In this document: positions 39,378 to 51,584 of the stretch, piece by piece
Position numbering within the stretch: position 1 is the stretch's first letter
How the letters are laid out: every line of letters begins with the position of its first letter
Origin: Martinezella rhizogenes
GTDB lineage: Bacteria; Pseudomonadota; Alphaproteobacteria; Rhizobiales; Rhizobiaceae
Assembly: GCF_007002745.1 (NCBI RefSeq)
Contig: NZ_SGNY01000006.1
Location: forward strand, 1 to 64,000
Direction of reading: 5' to 3'
DNA: 64,000 bases
Notes under the pieces: generated by a model
The model's database searches: none
What the model was told of the DNA's origin: nothing
The model's input: only the letters and a program-made list of their open reading frames with translations
Made by a program: the position numbers and the translations under genes

Positions 39378-39403
39378 TCAATTACTCCTTGACTGAGCCG
39401 CGC

Positions 39404-40243
39404 TTATTCCGCAACGGCAAGGCGCGACGCACGCACGCCCGTTGAAAGTCCCTTTACCAGCGTCGTAACGGCTGGCACGGTATCTGCGGTCGCCTTCCCG
39501 TCCTTGGTCAGGCTGCCGGCAATCTGGTTGACGATGGCCGAACCGACCACCACACCATCCGCCACGGCGCCGATTGCTTTCGCGTGATCGGCCGTCTTGA
39601 CACCAAAACCGACACAGACCGGCAGTTCCGTATGCGCCTTGATACGACCGACCGCGCCTGAGATCAACGAGGGATCGGGCAGCGCGGAACCGGTAATACC
39701 GTTCATCGAGACATAATAAACGAAACCTGAGGTATTTTTAAGAACGGCAGGCAGACGCTTGCCATCCGTCGTCGGGGTCGCGAGGCGGATGAAATTCACA
39801 CCCCGCTCAAGAGCCGGAACGCAAAGCTCATCATCCATTTCCGGCGGCAGATCGACCACGATCAGACCGTCGACGCCGGCTGCCAGCGCATCTTCCAGGA
39901 ACTGGTCGACACCGTAAATATAGATCGGATTGTAATATCCCATCATCACGATCGGGGTCGCATCGTCACCCTTGCGGAATTCACGCGCGAGATCGAGCGT
40001 GGTTTTCAGCGTCTGGCCACCCTTCAGCGCCCGCTGTCCGGCCAGCTGGATAGCCGGGCCGTCCGCCATCGGATCAGAAAACGGCATGCCGAGTTCGATG
40101 ATATCGGCGCCCGCTTCCGGCAGCGCTTTCATGATGCCGAGCGAGGTTTCAAAATCCGGGTCGCCGCCCATGAAATAGGTGATCAGGGCCGGGCGATTTT
40201 CAACGCGCAGATCGGCGAAGCGCTTGTCCATACGTGCAGTCAT
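39404..40243 (-). CDS. trpA: Tryptophan synthase alpha subunit TrpA
   Basis: A 279-residue barrel releasing indole from indole-3-glycerol phosphate. Catalytic Glu is in [18 protein letters not shown] and Asp in [11 protein letters not shown]; phosphate-binding GFGVKTADH and VVVGSAIV are present. ATG 40243 (MTARMDKRF) gives the usual length and lies four bases after the trpB stop. Part of the minus-strand trpF-trpB-trpA-accD-folC run. Confidence 0.97.
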   Translation of the reverse strand: MTARMDKRFADLRVENRPALITYFMGGDPDFETSLGIMKALPEAGADIIELGMPFSDPMADGPAIQLAGQRALKGGQTLKTTLDLAREFRKGDDATPIVMMGYYNPIYIYGVDQFLEDALAAGVDGLIVVDLPPEMDDELCVPALERGVNFIRLATPTTDGKRLPAVLKNTSGFVYYVSMNGITGSALPDPSLISGAVGRIKAHTELPVCVGFGVKTADHAKAIGAVADGVVVGSAIVNQIAGSLTKDGKATADTVPAVTTLVKGLSTGVRASRLAVAE

Positions 40244-40247
40244 GATC

Positions 40248-41468
40248 TTATACATCCATTCCAAGGAACTTGCTGACGGTGTGGACATCCTTGTCGCCGC
40301 GACCGGAAAGGTTCATCAGGATGATCTCATCCTTGCCCATCTTCGGTGCGCGCTTGATGACCTCAGCCAATGCGTGGCTCGGCTCCAGTGCTGGAATGAT
40401 GCCTTCGAGGCGGGTCAGCATCTGGAAGGCGTCCAGCGCTTCATGGTCCATGACCGGCACATATTCGACGCGGCCGATATCGTTCAACCAGGAATGTTCA
40501 GGGCCGATGCCGGGATAATCGAGACCGGCGGAAATGGAGTGGCCTTCCTTGATCTGGCCATCCTCATCCTGCAGCAGATAGGTGCGGTTGCCATGCAGAA
40601 CACCCGGCGAACCGGCGGTGATCGATGCACAGTGCTCGTCGCCTGAAAGACCCTTGCCACCGGCTTCAACGCCGACGATGCGGACATTCTTGTCATCGAG
40701 GAAAGGATGGAAGATGCCGATGGCGTTCGAGCCGCCGCCAACAGCCGCCACGACCAGATCCGGCAGGCGGCCTTCCGCCTCCAGCATCTGCGCCTTGGCT
40801 TCTTCGCCGATGACAGCCTGGAAATCACGGACCATTTCCGGATAGGGATGCGGGCCGGCAGCAGTGCCGATCAGATAATAGGTATCATCGACATTGGTGA
40901 CCCAGTCGCGCAGCGCCTCGTTCATGGCGTCCTTCAAGGTGCCGTGGCCAGCCGTTACCGGCTTAACTTCAGCGCCCAGAAGCTTCATGCGGAAAACATT
41001 CGGGGCCTGGCGGGCCACATCCGTCGCGCCCATATAAACCACGCAAGGCAGGCCAAAACGCGCGGCAACGGTGGCCGAGGCCACACCATGCTGGCCGGCA
41101 CCGGTTTCGGCGATGATGCGGGTCTTGCCCATGCGCTTGGCAAGCAGGATCTGGCCGAGGCAATTGTTGATCTTGTGCGAGCCGGTGTGGTTCAGCTCTT
41201 CGCGCTTGAAATAAATCTTCGCGCCGCCGAGTTCCGCCGTCAGGCGCTCCGCGAAATAAAGCGGGCTCGGACGACCGGTGTAATGAGCGCCGAGATATTT
41301 CAGCTGCGCCTGAAATTCGGGATCGTTCTTGGCCTTGTCCCACTCCGCCTGCAAATCCAGAATAAGCGGCATCAGCGTTTCGGCAACGAAGCGGCCTCCG
41401 TAAATGCCAAAACGGCCGTCCTCATCGGGACCAGCGCGGAAAGAATTGGGTGTTGGCGCGTCGTTCAC
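40248..41468 (-). CDS. trpB: Tryptophan synthase beta subunit TrpB
   Basis: A 406-residue PLP enzyme joining indole and serine. The PLP lysine is in [14 protein letters not shown], the phosphate-binding glycine loop is VGGGSNAIG, and ETGAGQHG is conserved. The start is GTG 41468 (VNDAPTPNS) with GGGAG eight bases upstream, giving the normal rhizobial length; an upstream in-frame start at 41501 would overlap trpF. trpF ends one base before this start. Confidence 0.97.
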   Translation of the reverse strand: MNDAPTPNSFRAGPDEDGRFGIYGGRFVAETLMPLILDLQAEWDKAKNDPEFQAQLKYLGAHYTGRPSPLYFAERLTAELGGAKIYFKREELNHTGSHKINNCLGQILLAKRMGKTRIIAETGAGQHGVASATVAARFGLPCVVYMGATDVARQAPNVFRMKLLGAEVKPVTAGHGTLKDAMNEALRDWVTNVDDTYYLIGTAAGPHPYPEMVRDFQAVIGEEAKAQMLEAEGRLPDLVVAAVGGGSNAIGIFHPFLDDKNVRIVGVEAGGKGLSGDEHCASITAGSPGVLHGNRTYLLQDEDGQIKEGHSISAGLDYPGIGPEHSWLNDIGRVEYVPVMDHEALDAFQMLTRLEGIIPALEPSHALAEVIKRAPKMGKDEIILMNLSGRGDKDVHTVSKFLGMDV

Positions 41469-41469
41469 T

Positions 41470-42132
41470 TCAAGCTCCCTTTGGGCCTTTCGACCAATCA
41501 TTCACCACATCGAAAAATGCATCGATCATGGCCAGATCCTTGACGCCCGGTGCGCTTTCGACGCCGGACGATAAATCTAATCCGCTTGCCCTGGTTTCCG
41601 CCAGGGCTTCCGCGACATTGTCCTTGTTCAGCCCCCCGGAAAGCATGTAATCAATACTTCCGTCAAGAGAGCGCAGGATGGTCCAGTCGAAGGAAACACC
41701 ATTACCGCCCGGCAGGTCGGAACCGGCGGGTGCCTTGGCATCCAGCAGGAAACGGTCGGCTATACCGATATAAGGGTCGATTTTGGCAAGATCAGCGGCA
41801 TCACGAATGGAAATGGCCTTCATGACAGGCAGGCCATACAACGCCTTGATGTTCAGCAGTCGCTCCGGGCTTTCGCTACCGTGCAATTGCAGGATATCCG
41901 GTTTTACGAGATCGACGATCTCATCGAGATAATCATTATCAGCATTGACGGTGACGGCGACAACCTTGGCGGCGCCACGGACGTCATCCGCGAGCCTGCC
42001 TGCGATATCGGGCTCGATGTTGCGCGGGCTTTTTTCAAAGAAGATAAAACCGACATGGGACGCGCCGCGCCTGACGGCGCGCTCCAGCGCTTCCGGTGTC
42101 TTCAATCCGCAAATCTTGATATCCGGTTTCAT
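41470..42132 (-). CDS. trpF: Phosphoribosylanthranilate isomerase TrpF
   Basis: A 220-residue barrel catalysing the Amadori rearrangement of phosphoribosylanthranilate. Motifs: [11 protein letters not shown] (catalytic Cys8), [22 protein letters not shown] and the [10 protein letters not shown] phosphate loop. It starts the trpFBA cluster, normal length. A parS-like site lies 60 bases upstream (42192-42207). No trp leader peptide or attenuator is evident in the upstream gap. Confidence 0.96.
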   Translation of the reverse strand: MKPDIKICGLKTPEALERAVRRGASHVGFIFFEKSPRNIEPDIAGRLADDVRGAAKVVAVTVNADNDYLDEIVDLVKPDILQLHGSESPERLLNIKALYGLPVMKAISIRDAADLAKIDPYIGIADRFLLDAKAPAGSDLPGGNGVSFDWTILRSLDGSIDYMLSGGLNKDNVAEALAETRASGLDLSSGVESAPGVKDLAMIDAFFDVVNDWSKGPKGA

Positions 42133-42191
42133 ACCCGCGACCTGACATGAAATGCGACGAGAGTCGAGCCAAATCGCATTCGTCTATGGAA

Positions 42192-42207
42192 TGTTTCACG
42201 TGAATCC
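42192..42207. other. parS-like site (ParB-binding), intergenic trpF/DUF45
   Basis: TGTTTCACGTGAATCC matches the bacterial parS consensus TGTTTCACGTGAAACA at 14 of 16 positions; both mismatches are in the right arm. About 14.4 kb left of the origin interval. Confidence 0.65.
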
Positions 42208-42231
42208 AGATGGCGATCCGCACCTCAAGTT

Positions 42232-42999
42232 TCAATCGAAATCGATGGCGTGCAGTTTAGAGCCGTGGCGCTTCAGCCAGCCCTTGGCTTCTTCTGTGTG
42301 CGGGCAAAGCTTTTCACATAGAGCCCAGAATTTCGGGCCGTGGTTCATTTCCCTGAGATGAGCGACCTCGTGGGCGGCGAGATAATCGATGACCTTTTCC
42401 GGGGCCATGACGATGCGCCAGGAGAAACTCAGATTTCCATCATGAGAGCACGAGCCCCAGCGACTGCGGGTATCCTTCATGCTGATCGACCGCACCGGCC
42501 GGCCCGCCGCGGTCGCATGGACCGCAACCAGCCTTTCCAGATCAGCCTTCGCTTCTTTTTTCAGGAAAGTTGCGATCCGCCGTCTCAGATGTTCCGGCGC
42601 ACCGCTGACTTTCAGAATGGCCGCGCCGTCTGCGTCTTCAGCAACATGGGTCAGGCCGCGCAGGCTGCCGGTGTGCTCTATGCGATGGGGTATGCCGCGA
42701 ATATCGATGGCCGCGCCGGGATGCAGACCGTCATCGGGGCTGAATTTCAGAAGCTTGCCTTCCAGCCAGCCTTGATGCCTTTCGAGAAAATCATCAACCT
42801 GGCCGTGGTGGAGTCCCATCGGGATCGTCAGCTTCAGCGCCCGGCCACCGGGTTCAATACGCAGGGTAATGCGGGTGGCACGTGGGTTTTCCCTTACCGT
42901 GATCGGCACCTGTCTGCCCGCCACGGCGACAGTGCGCTGGCTGGGTGCGGCCTTTTTGGCTGCCGGCGATTTCACGGATTTTCCGAAGAGCGAAAACAT
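42232..42999 (-). CDS. YgjP-like zinc metallopeptidase domain protein (DUF45)
   Basis: A 255-residue protein. The C-terminal part holds the zinc-peptidase signature AAHEVAHLREMNH, with DTRSRWGSCSHDGNLSFSWR just before, a DUF45/YgjP hallmark. The N-terminal 35 residues are basic and Lys/Ala-rich. No signal peptide, so it is probably cytoplasmic. Substrates of this family are poorly known. It is 69 bases before the phaZ 3' end, on the same strand, and divergent from nothing; the 5' gap contains no clear promoter. Confidence 0.85.
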   Translation of the reverse strand: MFSLFGKSVKSPAAKKAAPSQRTVAVAGRQVPITVRENPRATRITLRIEPGGRALKLTIPMGLHHGQVDDFLERHQGWLEGKLLKFSPDDGLHPGAAIDIRGIPHRIEHTGSLRGLTHVAEDADGAAILKVSGAPEHLRRRIATFLKKEAKADLERLVAVHATAAGRPVRSISMKDTRSRWGSCSHDGNLSFSWRIVMAPEKVIDYLAAHEVAHLREMNHGPKFWALCEKLCPHTEEAKGWLKRHGSKLHAIDFD

Positions 43000-43068
43000 G
43001 CGCTGTTCATAGCCGATTCGCCGCCGGTTTGGCCATGCAAATGCGCGGCACCGCCTGCGGTCTCACCC

Positions 43069-44301
43069 CTATGTGGTCTGGTGTTTGCGGATGAAATCCA
43101 TCATGCGCGGCACAATTTCCTTGCGGAACCGCGAACCGTTGAACACGCCGTAGTGGCCGACATCGGGTTGCATATAGTGCGCGCGTTTTTCATCTGGGAT
43201 GTTTCGGCAAAGATCATGGGCGGCCTTTGTCTGGCCGACGCCTGAGATATCGTCATTCTCACCTTCCACGGTGAACAATGCGACATTGTGAATGGCGGTG
43301 GGATCAACCGCCCTGCCCCGGTGCTGCATATTTCCCTTGGGAAGCGCATGGTCAATGAAGACGGTTTCCACCGTCTGCAGATAAAATTCCGCCGTCAAAT
43401 CCATGACTGCCAGATATTCATCGTAAAATTCGCGATGTTTTTCGGCGGAATCGCCGTCATTCTTGACGAGGTTGAGGTAAAAATCCTTGTGCGCCGTCAT
43501 GTGCTTGTCGAGGTTCATGGACATGAAACCGGACAGTTGCAGGAAGCCGGGATAGACATTTCTGCCAAAGGCAGGCTGCGGCCACGGCACCTGCATGACG
43601 ACGTTGTCGCGGAACCATTCAATCGGCTTGGCTTTGGCCAGACCATTGACGGCGGTGGGATTGATGCGCGTATCGATTGGCCCGCCCATCAACGTCATGG
43701 ATGCCGGCGCAAAACGATCTCCATCCGCTTCCATCAGGGAAACGGCGGCCAGCACCGGCACGGATGGCTGACACACGGCGACTACATGCGCGCCCGGGCC
43801 GATCTGTTGCAACATCTCAATGACATAGCTGATGTAATCGTCGAGATTGAAAGTCCCCTCACTCACCGGCACGGTGCGGGCATCAGTCCAATCGGTGATG
43901 TAGATATCCGCTGAAGGTAACAGGGCCTCTACCGTTCCGCGCAGCAGGGTGGCGTAGTGACCGGACATCGGCGCCACCAGCAGAACCTTCGGATCGAACT
44001 GACGGGCCGCATCAAGTTCTCTACTGAAATGAACGAGATTGCAGAACGGACGCGACCATACGATCTCTTCCGCCACAGTGACGCTATGGCCATCAACGAT
44101 CGTGCTGCCAAGACCAAATTCGGGCTTGACGTAACGTCGGGTCAGTCGCTCGAACACCTCGAAACCGGCATCAAGGCTACGGCCGAAGGCAGTGCTGGAA
44201 AGCGGGTTCAGCGGATTATTGCAAGCCTGGCGCATCATATCGGCACCGGCGCGCAGCGGCATCATGGCCGCATGGTTCATTTCATAAAGATGGTAGAACA
44301 C
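43069..44301 (-). CDS. phaZ: Intracellular polyhydroxyalkanoate depolymerase PhaZ
   Basis: A 410-residue alpha/beta hydrolase starting MFYHLYEMNHAAMMPLR, the typical N-terminus of intracellular PHB depolymerases. The nucleophile position is Cys177 in VVAVCQPSVPVLA, as in Ralstonia PhaZ1, instead of a lipase-box serine. The conserved C-terminal His is in QPDVGHYGVFNGSRF. It would mobilise stored polyhydroxybutyrate. The start is GTG 44301, with GGAGG eight bases upstream. No PHA synthase gene is nearby. Confidence 0.93.
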   Translation of the reverse strand: MFYHLYEMNHAAMMPLRAGADMMRQACNNPLNPLSSTAFGRSLDAGFEVFERLTRRYVKPEFGLGSTIVDGHSVTVAEEIVWSRPFCNLVHFSRELDAARQFDPKVLLVAPMSGHYATLLRGTVEALLPSADIYITDWTDARTVPVSEGTFNLDDYISYVIEMLQQIGPGAHVVAVCQPSVPVLAAVSLMEADGDRFAPASMTLMGGPIDTRINPTAVNGLAKAKPIEWFRDNVVMQVPWPQPAFGRNVYPGFLQLSGFMSMNLDKHMTAHKDFYLNLVKNDGDSAEKHREFYDEYLAVMDLTAEFYLQTVETVFIDHALPKGNMQHRGRAVDPTAIHNVALFTVEGENDDISGVGQTKAAHDLCRNIPDEKRAHYMQPDVGHYGVFNGSRFRKEIVPRMMDFIRKHQTT

Positions 44302-44373
44302 TGATGACGCCTCCCTCGCGGATCAAGCTCTTTTTTTGACCATAGCAGCTTTTCGCAAGTGCACAAAATCGAA

Positions 44374-44399
44374 GGCGCCGACAGTTTCCCGCCGACGCC
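44374..44399 (-). terminator. Probable terminator after the FAH-family gene
   Basis: On the minus strand GGCGTCGGC and GTCGGCGCC form a 9-bp RNA stem with two G-U pairs (44391-44399 / 44374-44382), followed by TTCGATTTTG. It lies between the FAH-family stop and phaZ. Confidence 0.5.
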
Positions 44400-44427
44400 T
44401 CAATTTCAGTTGAATGCCCGGCAACAA

Positions 44428-45270
44428 TCAGATGTCGGCGACAAAAGTCTGCTTCTGGGAACCGAGGGCCTCGATGCCGAGTTCCACGACATCACCGGCC
44501 TTCAGATAACGCGGCGGCTTCTGACCCATGCCGACGCCCGGAGGCGTGCCGGTGGAAATGACATCGCCGGGATGCAGCGACATGAACTGGCTAAGATAGG
44601 AAACCACATGGGCAACACCATAAACCATGGTCTTGCTGGAGCCGTCCTGCATGGTCTGGCCATTCACCTTCAGCCACATGCCGAGGTTCTGCGGATCCGT
44701 AACTTCGTCCTTCGTTACCAGCCATGGGCCGATCGGGCCGAAGGTGTCGCAGGACTTGCCCTTGGTCCACTGCCCGGCACGCTCCGTCTGGAAGGCGCGC
44801 TCGGAAACATCGTGGGAAACGCAATAACCAGCGACATAATCGAGGGCATCAGCTTCGGAGACATATTTCGCGGTCTTGCCGATGACGACACCAAGCTCGA
44901 CTTCCCAGTCGGTCTTTTCGGAGCCGCGCGGAATGGTAACGTCATCATTCGGGCCGACGATGGCCGAGGTCGCCTTCATGAAAATGACAGGCTCCGGCGG
45001 TACGGTCGCACCTGTTTCGGCGGCATGGTCGGAGAAATTAAGGCCGATGCAGATGAACTTTCCGGTTCCCGCAACGCAGGCGCCGATGCGCTCTTCGTTC
45101 AGAACCGGCAGCGTGGCAAGATCAATGGCAGCAATCTTCTTGAGGCCTTCGGGAGAGATGGCGTCGCCGCCGATATCCTTCACGTGGGCGGACAGATCGC
45201 GGACTTTTCCTTCCGCGTCGAGAATAGCAGGCTTTTCCTGGCCGGGTTGGCCAACGCGCATCAATTTCAT
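44428..45270 (-). CDS. Fumarylacetoacetate hydrolase family protein
   Basis: A 280-residue enzyme of the FAH superfamily, which hydrolyses or decarboxylates 2,4-diketo or related acids. The metal-binding acidic residues are in DWEVELGVVIG, with CIGLNFSDHAAETG, YVAGYCVSHDVSERAFQ and GDVISTGTPPGVG. The length and motifs fit the bacterial YcgM/ureidoglycolate-lyase-like group; the true substrate cannot be read from the sequence. GGGAGAGAG precedes ATG 45270. It is divergent from the nitroreductase gene across 128 bases. Confidence 0.85.
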   Translation of the reverse strand: MKLMRVGQPGQEKPAILDAEGKVRDLSAHVKDIGGDAISPEGLKKIAAIDLATLPVLNEERIGACVAGTGKFICIGLNFSDHAAETGATVPPEPVIFMKATSAIVGPNDDVTIPRGSEKTDWEVELGVVIGKTAKYVSEADALDYVAGYCVSHDVSERAFQTERAGQWTKGKSCDTFGPIGPWLVTKDEVTDPQNLGMWLKVNGQTMQDGSSKTMVYGVAHVVSYLSQFMSLHPGDVISTGTPPGVGMGQKPPRYLKAGDVVELGIEALGSQKQTFVADI

Positions 45271-45398
45271 GGAACTCTCTCCCGGTTGTCAGACAAGATG
45301 ATGCATATATGAACGATGCATTCATCCTTGTCACCCCTTGACTGCGGCAAGTTTCGAAAAATACCTTTTCCTTCCCGTCAACCAAAAGGACATGGCCC

Positions 45399-46001
45399 GT
45401 GACGAACAGCAATTCCCGGCAATCCGAATATCCCGTCGATCCCCTCTTCCTCGACCGCTGGTCTCCACGCGCCTTTGATGGCAGCGCCATATCGCAGGAA
45501 CATCTGCTGACCATTCTGGATGCGGCTCACTGGGCGCCCTCGGCATCCAACCTGCAGCCATGGCGATTTGTCTATGCCCACAAGGACAGCGAAGACTGGC
45601 CGCTCTTCGTGGAGCTGCTGATGGAAGGAAACCAGCGCTGGGCAAAAAATGCCTCAGTGCTGCTGTTCGTGGTTTCCCGGGGCTACAATATTTCCCGCGA
45701 AGGCGAGAAAAAACCTTCCGCGACCCATTCTTTCGACGCTGGCGCTGCCTGGTTTTCACTCGCGATGCAGGCGCATCTGCTGGGTTATCAGGCCCATGGC
45801 ATGGGCGGCATCCTGAAGGACAGGATCGTTGAAGCGCTGGGTATTCCTGAAGGCTACAAGGTGGAAGCCGGGATCGCCATCGGTACGCTGACCGACAGTT
45901 CCGTCCTTCCGAACGATCTGGCGGAAAGGGAGGTGCCGAGCAAGCGCCTGCCGCTTGCGGACGTGGCTTTCGAGGGGCGCTTCACCGGCAAGGCCGATTG
46001 A
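45399..46001 (+). CDS. Nitroreductase family protein
   Basis: A 200-residue FMN-dependent oxidoreductase fold. Family motifs are RWSPRAFDG near the N-terminus, AAHWAPSASNLQPWRF (flavin site) and LAMQAHLLGYQAHGMGG. Physiological substrate unknown; relatives reduce nitroaromatics or quinones with NAD(P)H. The start is GTG 45399 with AAAGGA upstream. It ends at a strong bidirectional terminator shared with gyrB. Confidence 0.87.
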   Translation: MTNSNSRQSEYPVDPLFLDRWSPRAFDGSAISQEHLLTILDAAHWAPSASNLQPWRFVYAHKDSEDWPLFVELLMEGNQRWAKNASVLLFVVSRGYNISREGEKKPSATHSFDAGAAWFSLAMQAHLLGYQAHGMGGILKDRIVEALGIPEGYKVEAGIAIGTLTDSSVLPNDLAEREVPSKRLPLADVAFEGRFTGKAD

Positions 46002-46021
46002 TATCGGGCGATTCTGAGAAG

Positions 46022-46056
46022 AAAAGGCCCGGCGATTATTGATCGCCGGGCCTTTT
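46022..46056. terminator. Bidirectional terminator between nitroreductase and gyrB
   Basis: Perfect 11-bp stem GGCCCGGCGAT (46026-46036) / ATCGCCGGGCC (46042-46052), flanked by AAAA and TTTT, in the gap of convergent genes. Confidence 0.92.
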
Positions 46057-46066
46057 GTTAAAGTTT

Positions 46067-46082
46067 CGTTTCACGTGAATCG
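46067..46082. other. Degenerate parS-like site downstream of gyrB
   Basis: CGTTTCACGTGAATCG keeps the core GTTTCACGTGAA of parS with three mismatches in the outer positions. It is intergenic, 23 bases before the gyrB 3' end, about 10.5 kb left of the origin interval. Confidence 0.5.
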
Positions 46083-46104
46083 CTACGCGAGACGCTGCAC
46101 AGGA

Positions 46105-48633
<2,529 letters not shown>

Positions 48634-48697
48634 CTACACCCAATCCCAAAGGCCGCATGCTTCAGGATGCTGCATAAAGCAGGGGATAGAGGGGGTT

Positions 48698-49063
48698 TCA
48701 ATCGCAAGAACGGCTTTTTTGCAGCACCGCTGACAGTTCCTCTATCACACTCGGCGACAGCTTGCGAATATCCCGCGCCAGGCGATTGGCGAAAGCCGTA
48801 TATTGCGGCGCAAGCCCGACCGTATCGATCACCACCTTGGGGTCGGACGAGCCGGCCAGAAAGAACAATTCCTCAGCCTCGTCCCAGATGATGTTGAAAT
48901 ATCCGGCGATACGCTGGAGCAGATCAAAGCTCGGCTTGCCGCGTTTGCCATGCTCAAGCGCCGAGAGATAGGCGGGCGACACACCGATTGCCGCCGCCAT
49001 CTGCTTCTGCGTCACGCCCTTGCGTTCGCGAAGCTGCCGCACGGCCTCAGCAAACGGCGTCAT
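48698..49063 (-). CDS. XRE-family helix-turn-helix regulator
   Basis: A 121-residue protein with an N-terminal Cro/CI-type helix-turn-helix (RERKGVTQKQMAAAIGVSPA, then YLSALEHGKRGKPSFDLLQRIAGYF). The C-terminal 50 residues are a short helical region with no ligand domain I can name. ATG 49063 overlaps the smr stop by four bases (ATGA), so it is the last gene of the timA-mltA-smr-xre chain. Target unknown; the gyrB gene follows 157 bases later, same strand. Confidence 0.85.
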   Translation of the reverse strand: MTPFAEAVRQLRERKGVTQKQMAAAIGVSPAYLSALEHGKRGKPSFDLLQRIAGYFNIIWDEAEELFFLAGSSDPKVVIDTVGLAPQYTAFANRLARDIRKLSPSVIEELSAVLQKSRSCD

Positions 49064-49629
49064 GATTTTTCGCCCCGCCGGCGCGCCAGCCGCACATAGA
49101 GGGCGCCGTCGCCGCCATGATTGGCGGATGCGTCCTCGTAGGACGAAATGAGGTGGCGATATTCTGGTTTGGAAAACCACATGGGCACGGCTCTCTTCAG
49201 CGCGCCATCGCTGCCGATCGAGCGACCCTTGCCGGTTATGACAAGCACGTGCCTTAGACCCCGCTCATGCGCACGCAATAGAAAATCCAAGAGCACCGCA
49301 TGGGCTTCGCTCTGAAACATGCCGTGCAGATCAATACGCCCTTCCAGCGGCAACCGGCCACGGGTTAGTTTGCGTTTGACCGGTTTTTCCATCGGCTGAT
49401 GAATTTTCGGCTTCTTGTCCAAAGTTGCCGGCGGCACGTCGACCGGTTCCACAAGCATGCGCGGAAAAGGGCTGCTGCCGGTTTGCGGGATAATGGCCTC
49501 CGTCGGGGCCTCTTCTATGTCGTCGAAAGCCAGCAAATCCTCCAGCCTGCCGGAGATAGGTCGCGCGGTTCTTGCGACCTTGCCCCACAGAATGCGTTCT
49601 TCCTTGCCAAGCTTTCGACTGCCTTTCAT
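49060..49629 (-). CDS. Smr domain protein
   Basis: A 189-residue protein with a C-terminal Smr (small MutS-related) domain from about 95 to 175: RIDLHGMFQSEAH (the LDLHG motif) and LVITGKGR (the TGKG motif). Family members are DNA or RNA endonucleases. The N-terminal 90 residues are low in order and proline-rich. It overlaps mltA and xre by four bases at each end. Confidence 0.88.
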   Translation of the reverse strand: MKGSRKLGKEERILWGKVARTARPISGRLEDLLAFDDIEEAPTEAIIPQTGSSPFPRMLVEPVDVPPATLDKKPKIHQPMEKPVKRKLTRGRLPLEGRIDLHGMFQSEAHAVLLDFLLRAHERGLRHVLVITGKGRSIGSDGALKRAVPMWFSKPEYRHLISSYEDASANHGGDGALYVRLARRRGEKS

Positions 49630-50738
49630 CGCCGATACCTTTCCGCAGCAATGCGCGGCAACAGTATATAAAAATCGGCCTCATTACGCACCGTTCCGGC
49701 AAGCTCTCCTGCCTCGAAACCGGAGCCGGTGAAAATATCGCCCCGCGCCGGGCCGACGATAGCCGAGCCCGTATCGAGCGCCAGCATCAGACGGGCGAAG
49801 GGTTTTCCATTATCCAGATGGGTCAGGGTTGGCGCATGGATAAAAAAGGGAAAACCGAAAGTATGGATAAGCCTGTCCACGGCCAGCGCCCGCCCGGCAA
49901 CCAGCGGCACCTTGGCGGCGGCAATCGGTCCCATGTCCTCATCCACGACATCTGCCTCGCGGAAAAAAATGAAGGAGCGGTTATGCCACAGCACCTCATT
50001 TACCTCATCCGGGTGGTCGGCAAGCCACTTGCGGATCGTCTGCATCGAGATCGTTTTCGGGTCCAGTTCACCGCGATCCAGAAGCAGCCGTCCGATCGGT
50101 GAAAACGGATGCCCGGCCTTGGCCGCATAAGTGATGCGTTTTACCGTACCATCCGGAAACACCAGACGGGCCGCACCCTGAACGTGGACGAAAAACAGGT
50201 CGACTTTCGATTTCGCCCAGGCGATCTCAAGACCCCTACCCTCCAGATATCCCTCATCGATCGCCCGGCGATCGGGAAAATAGGAAATGCCGTCCTCTTC
50301 CGCTTTTGCAAAAGCATAGGACGGATCGAAACCGGCGGGACGATTGTCGTCGTTTATATCCACCAGCTCAGGCGGTCTGCGATAGATTGGGTGGCACCAG
50401 ACATCATCACGAACGGACGAGACTTCCAGCTCGGGTTCATAGAAGGCGGTTACAAAACCGCTTTTTCCTCCAGGTGGAGAAATTTTAAAGGGTACACAAT
50501 TTGTCTCAAAGAAGCGGCGGGCCTGTTCCGGACTAGCTCCGTCCTTCTCATTGGCCACTTCCAGAAGAGAAACCAGCTCAGCAGCGGTCAGACCCAGCGC
50601 ACCGCTCCTGTAAGGTTTCGCATTCCGGAGATGAGACAGAACCGTCCGCATCACCGGAAAAAGCTTGCCGGGATCGTCTTCCTGCCAGCCGGGCAGGTTC
50701 TGGAAAGCAACTTCCTCGATCGAAAAGGGCGCGGTCAT
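49626..50738 (-). CDS. mltA: MltA-family lytic transglycosylase
   Basis: A 370-residue murein transglycosylase A. The double-psi barrel/3D domain shows GFVTAFYEPELEVS, the central VHVQGAARLVFPDG and the catalytic Asp in LALDTGSAIVGPARGDIFTGSG. It would cleave peptidoglycan with 1,6-anhydro-MurNAc formation. No signal peptide or lipobox is visible at MTAPFSIEEVAFQNL, unlike E. coli MltA. Its start overlaps the timA stop by four bases, so a longer N-terminus is unlikely. Confidence 0.9.
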   Translation of the reverse strand: MTAPFSIEEVAFQNLPGWQEDDPGKLFPVMRTVLSHLRNAKPYRSGALGLTAAELVSLLEVANEKDGASPEQARRFFETNCVPFKISPPGGKSGFVTAFYEPELEVSSVRDDVWCHPIYRRPPELVDINDDNRPAGFDPSYAFAKAEEDGISYFPDRRAIDEGYLEGRGLEIAWAKSKVDLFFVHVQGAARLVFPDGTVKRITYAAKAGHPFSPIGRLLLDRGELDPKTISMQTIRKWLADHPDEVNEVLWHNRSFIFFREADVVDEDMGPIAAAKVPLVAGRALAVDRLIHTFGFPFFIHAPTLTHLDNGKPFARLMLALDTGSAIVGPARGDIFTGSGFEAGELAGTVRNEADFYILLPRIAAERYRR

Positions 50739-51433
50739 TGCTCGGATTCGGTGGCGATCAGCTTCCAGTTCGGATCGCGCGAGCGCATGTCACGCGAGAA
50801 GGTCCAGATATCGTCCACTTCTGCAACCGCATCCGGGTCGCCATCCACCAGCTTGCCGTCCTTGTCATAGGTTGCCGAAATCAGCTGGCTGACGATCCTC
50901 AGCGTGATCTGCACCTCGGAATCGCGAATGCCGGCCTGGGTGATATCGGCTTTCTCGATACCCACGAAAGTGGATTTAACGACCTCACCGCGGCTTTCGC
51001 GTTCGGAGATCGCCGCCTCGAAGCCTTCGAAGACCTCTTTCGACAAGAGATTCTTGAGAGTATTCCGGTCGCCATCAGCAAAACCCATGACGATCATCTC
51101 ATAGGCCATGCGAGCACCGTTCAGGAATTCCTTGGGCCGGAACGTCGGGTCCTTGGTCATCACCTCGCGCAGGGACGCATTCAAGGGAGAATCCACCGGC
51201 GCCAGAGCATCCGCCTCGGCAAAGGGATTTTCATCCTCGGCCTCACCGCGTTTCGGCAGGGTCACGACCTTGTTATCATCCGTTACAGGGCCTTTGGCGA
51301 CATCGCGCGGGCTATAGGGATCGAATGGCGGTTTCTCATTGCCCGTCCGGCGGCCGAGAACACTGCGCAACTGAAGGAATATCAGCACCGCCGCAACGAG
51401 AAAAAACAATGTGATAAAGTCGCTAAAGCCCAT
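50735..51433 (-). CDS. timA: Tim44/TimA-family inner membrane protein
   Basis: A 232-residue protein with one N-terminal transmembrane helix (about 5-22, ITLFFLVAAVLIFLQL), a low-complexity linker and a C-terminal Tim44-like domain (about 85-230; RMAYEMIVMGFADGD, WTFSRDMRSRDPNWKLIATE). Bacterial TimA is the likely ancestor of the mitochondrial Tim44 import subunit; its bacterial role is uncertain. It heads the timA-mltA-smr-xre chain and is divergent from fxsA. Confidence 0.9.
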   Translation of the reverse strand: MGFSDFITLFFLVAAVLIFLQLRSVLGRRTGNEKPPFDPYSPRDVAKGPVTDDNKVVTLPKRGEAEDENPFAEADALAPVDSPLNASLREVMTKDPTFRPKEFLNGARMAYEMIVMGFADGDRNTLKNLLSKEVFEGFEAAISERESRGEVVKSTFVGIEKADITQAGIRDSEVQITLRIVSQLISATYDKDGKLVDGDPDAVAEVDDIWTFSRDMRSRDPNWKLIATESEQ

Positions 51434-51584
51434 CTTTTACCAAAACCGCCATTTAAATTCGAAAACCACACCATCATATAGTCTGCATCTTATCATCATT
51501 CAAATGTGCAGATTCAATCATTGGTGTCCCAGGGTGTCCTCAGGAACCGGCAATCTGCCAGAGATGCACACGCAAGGCTAGAAG

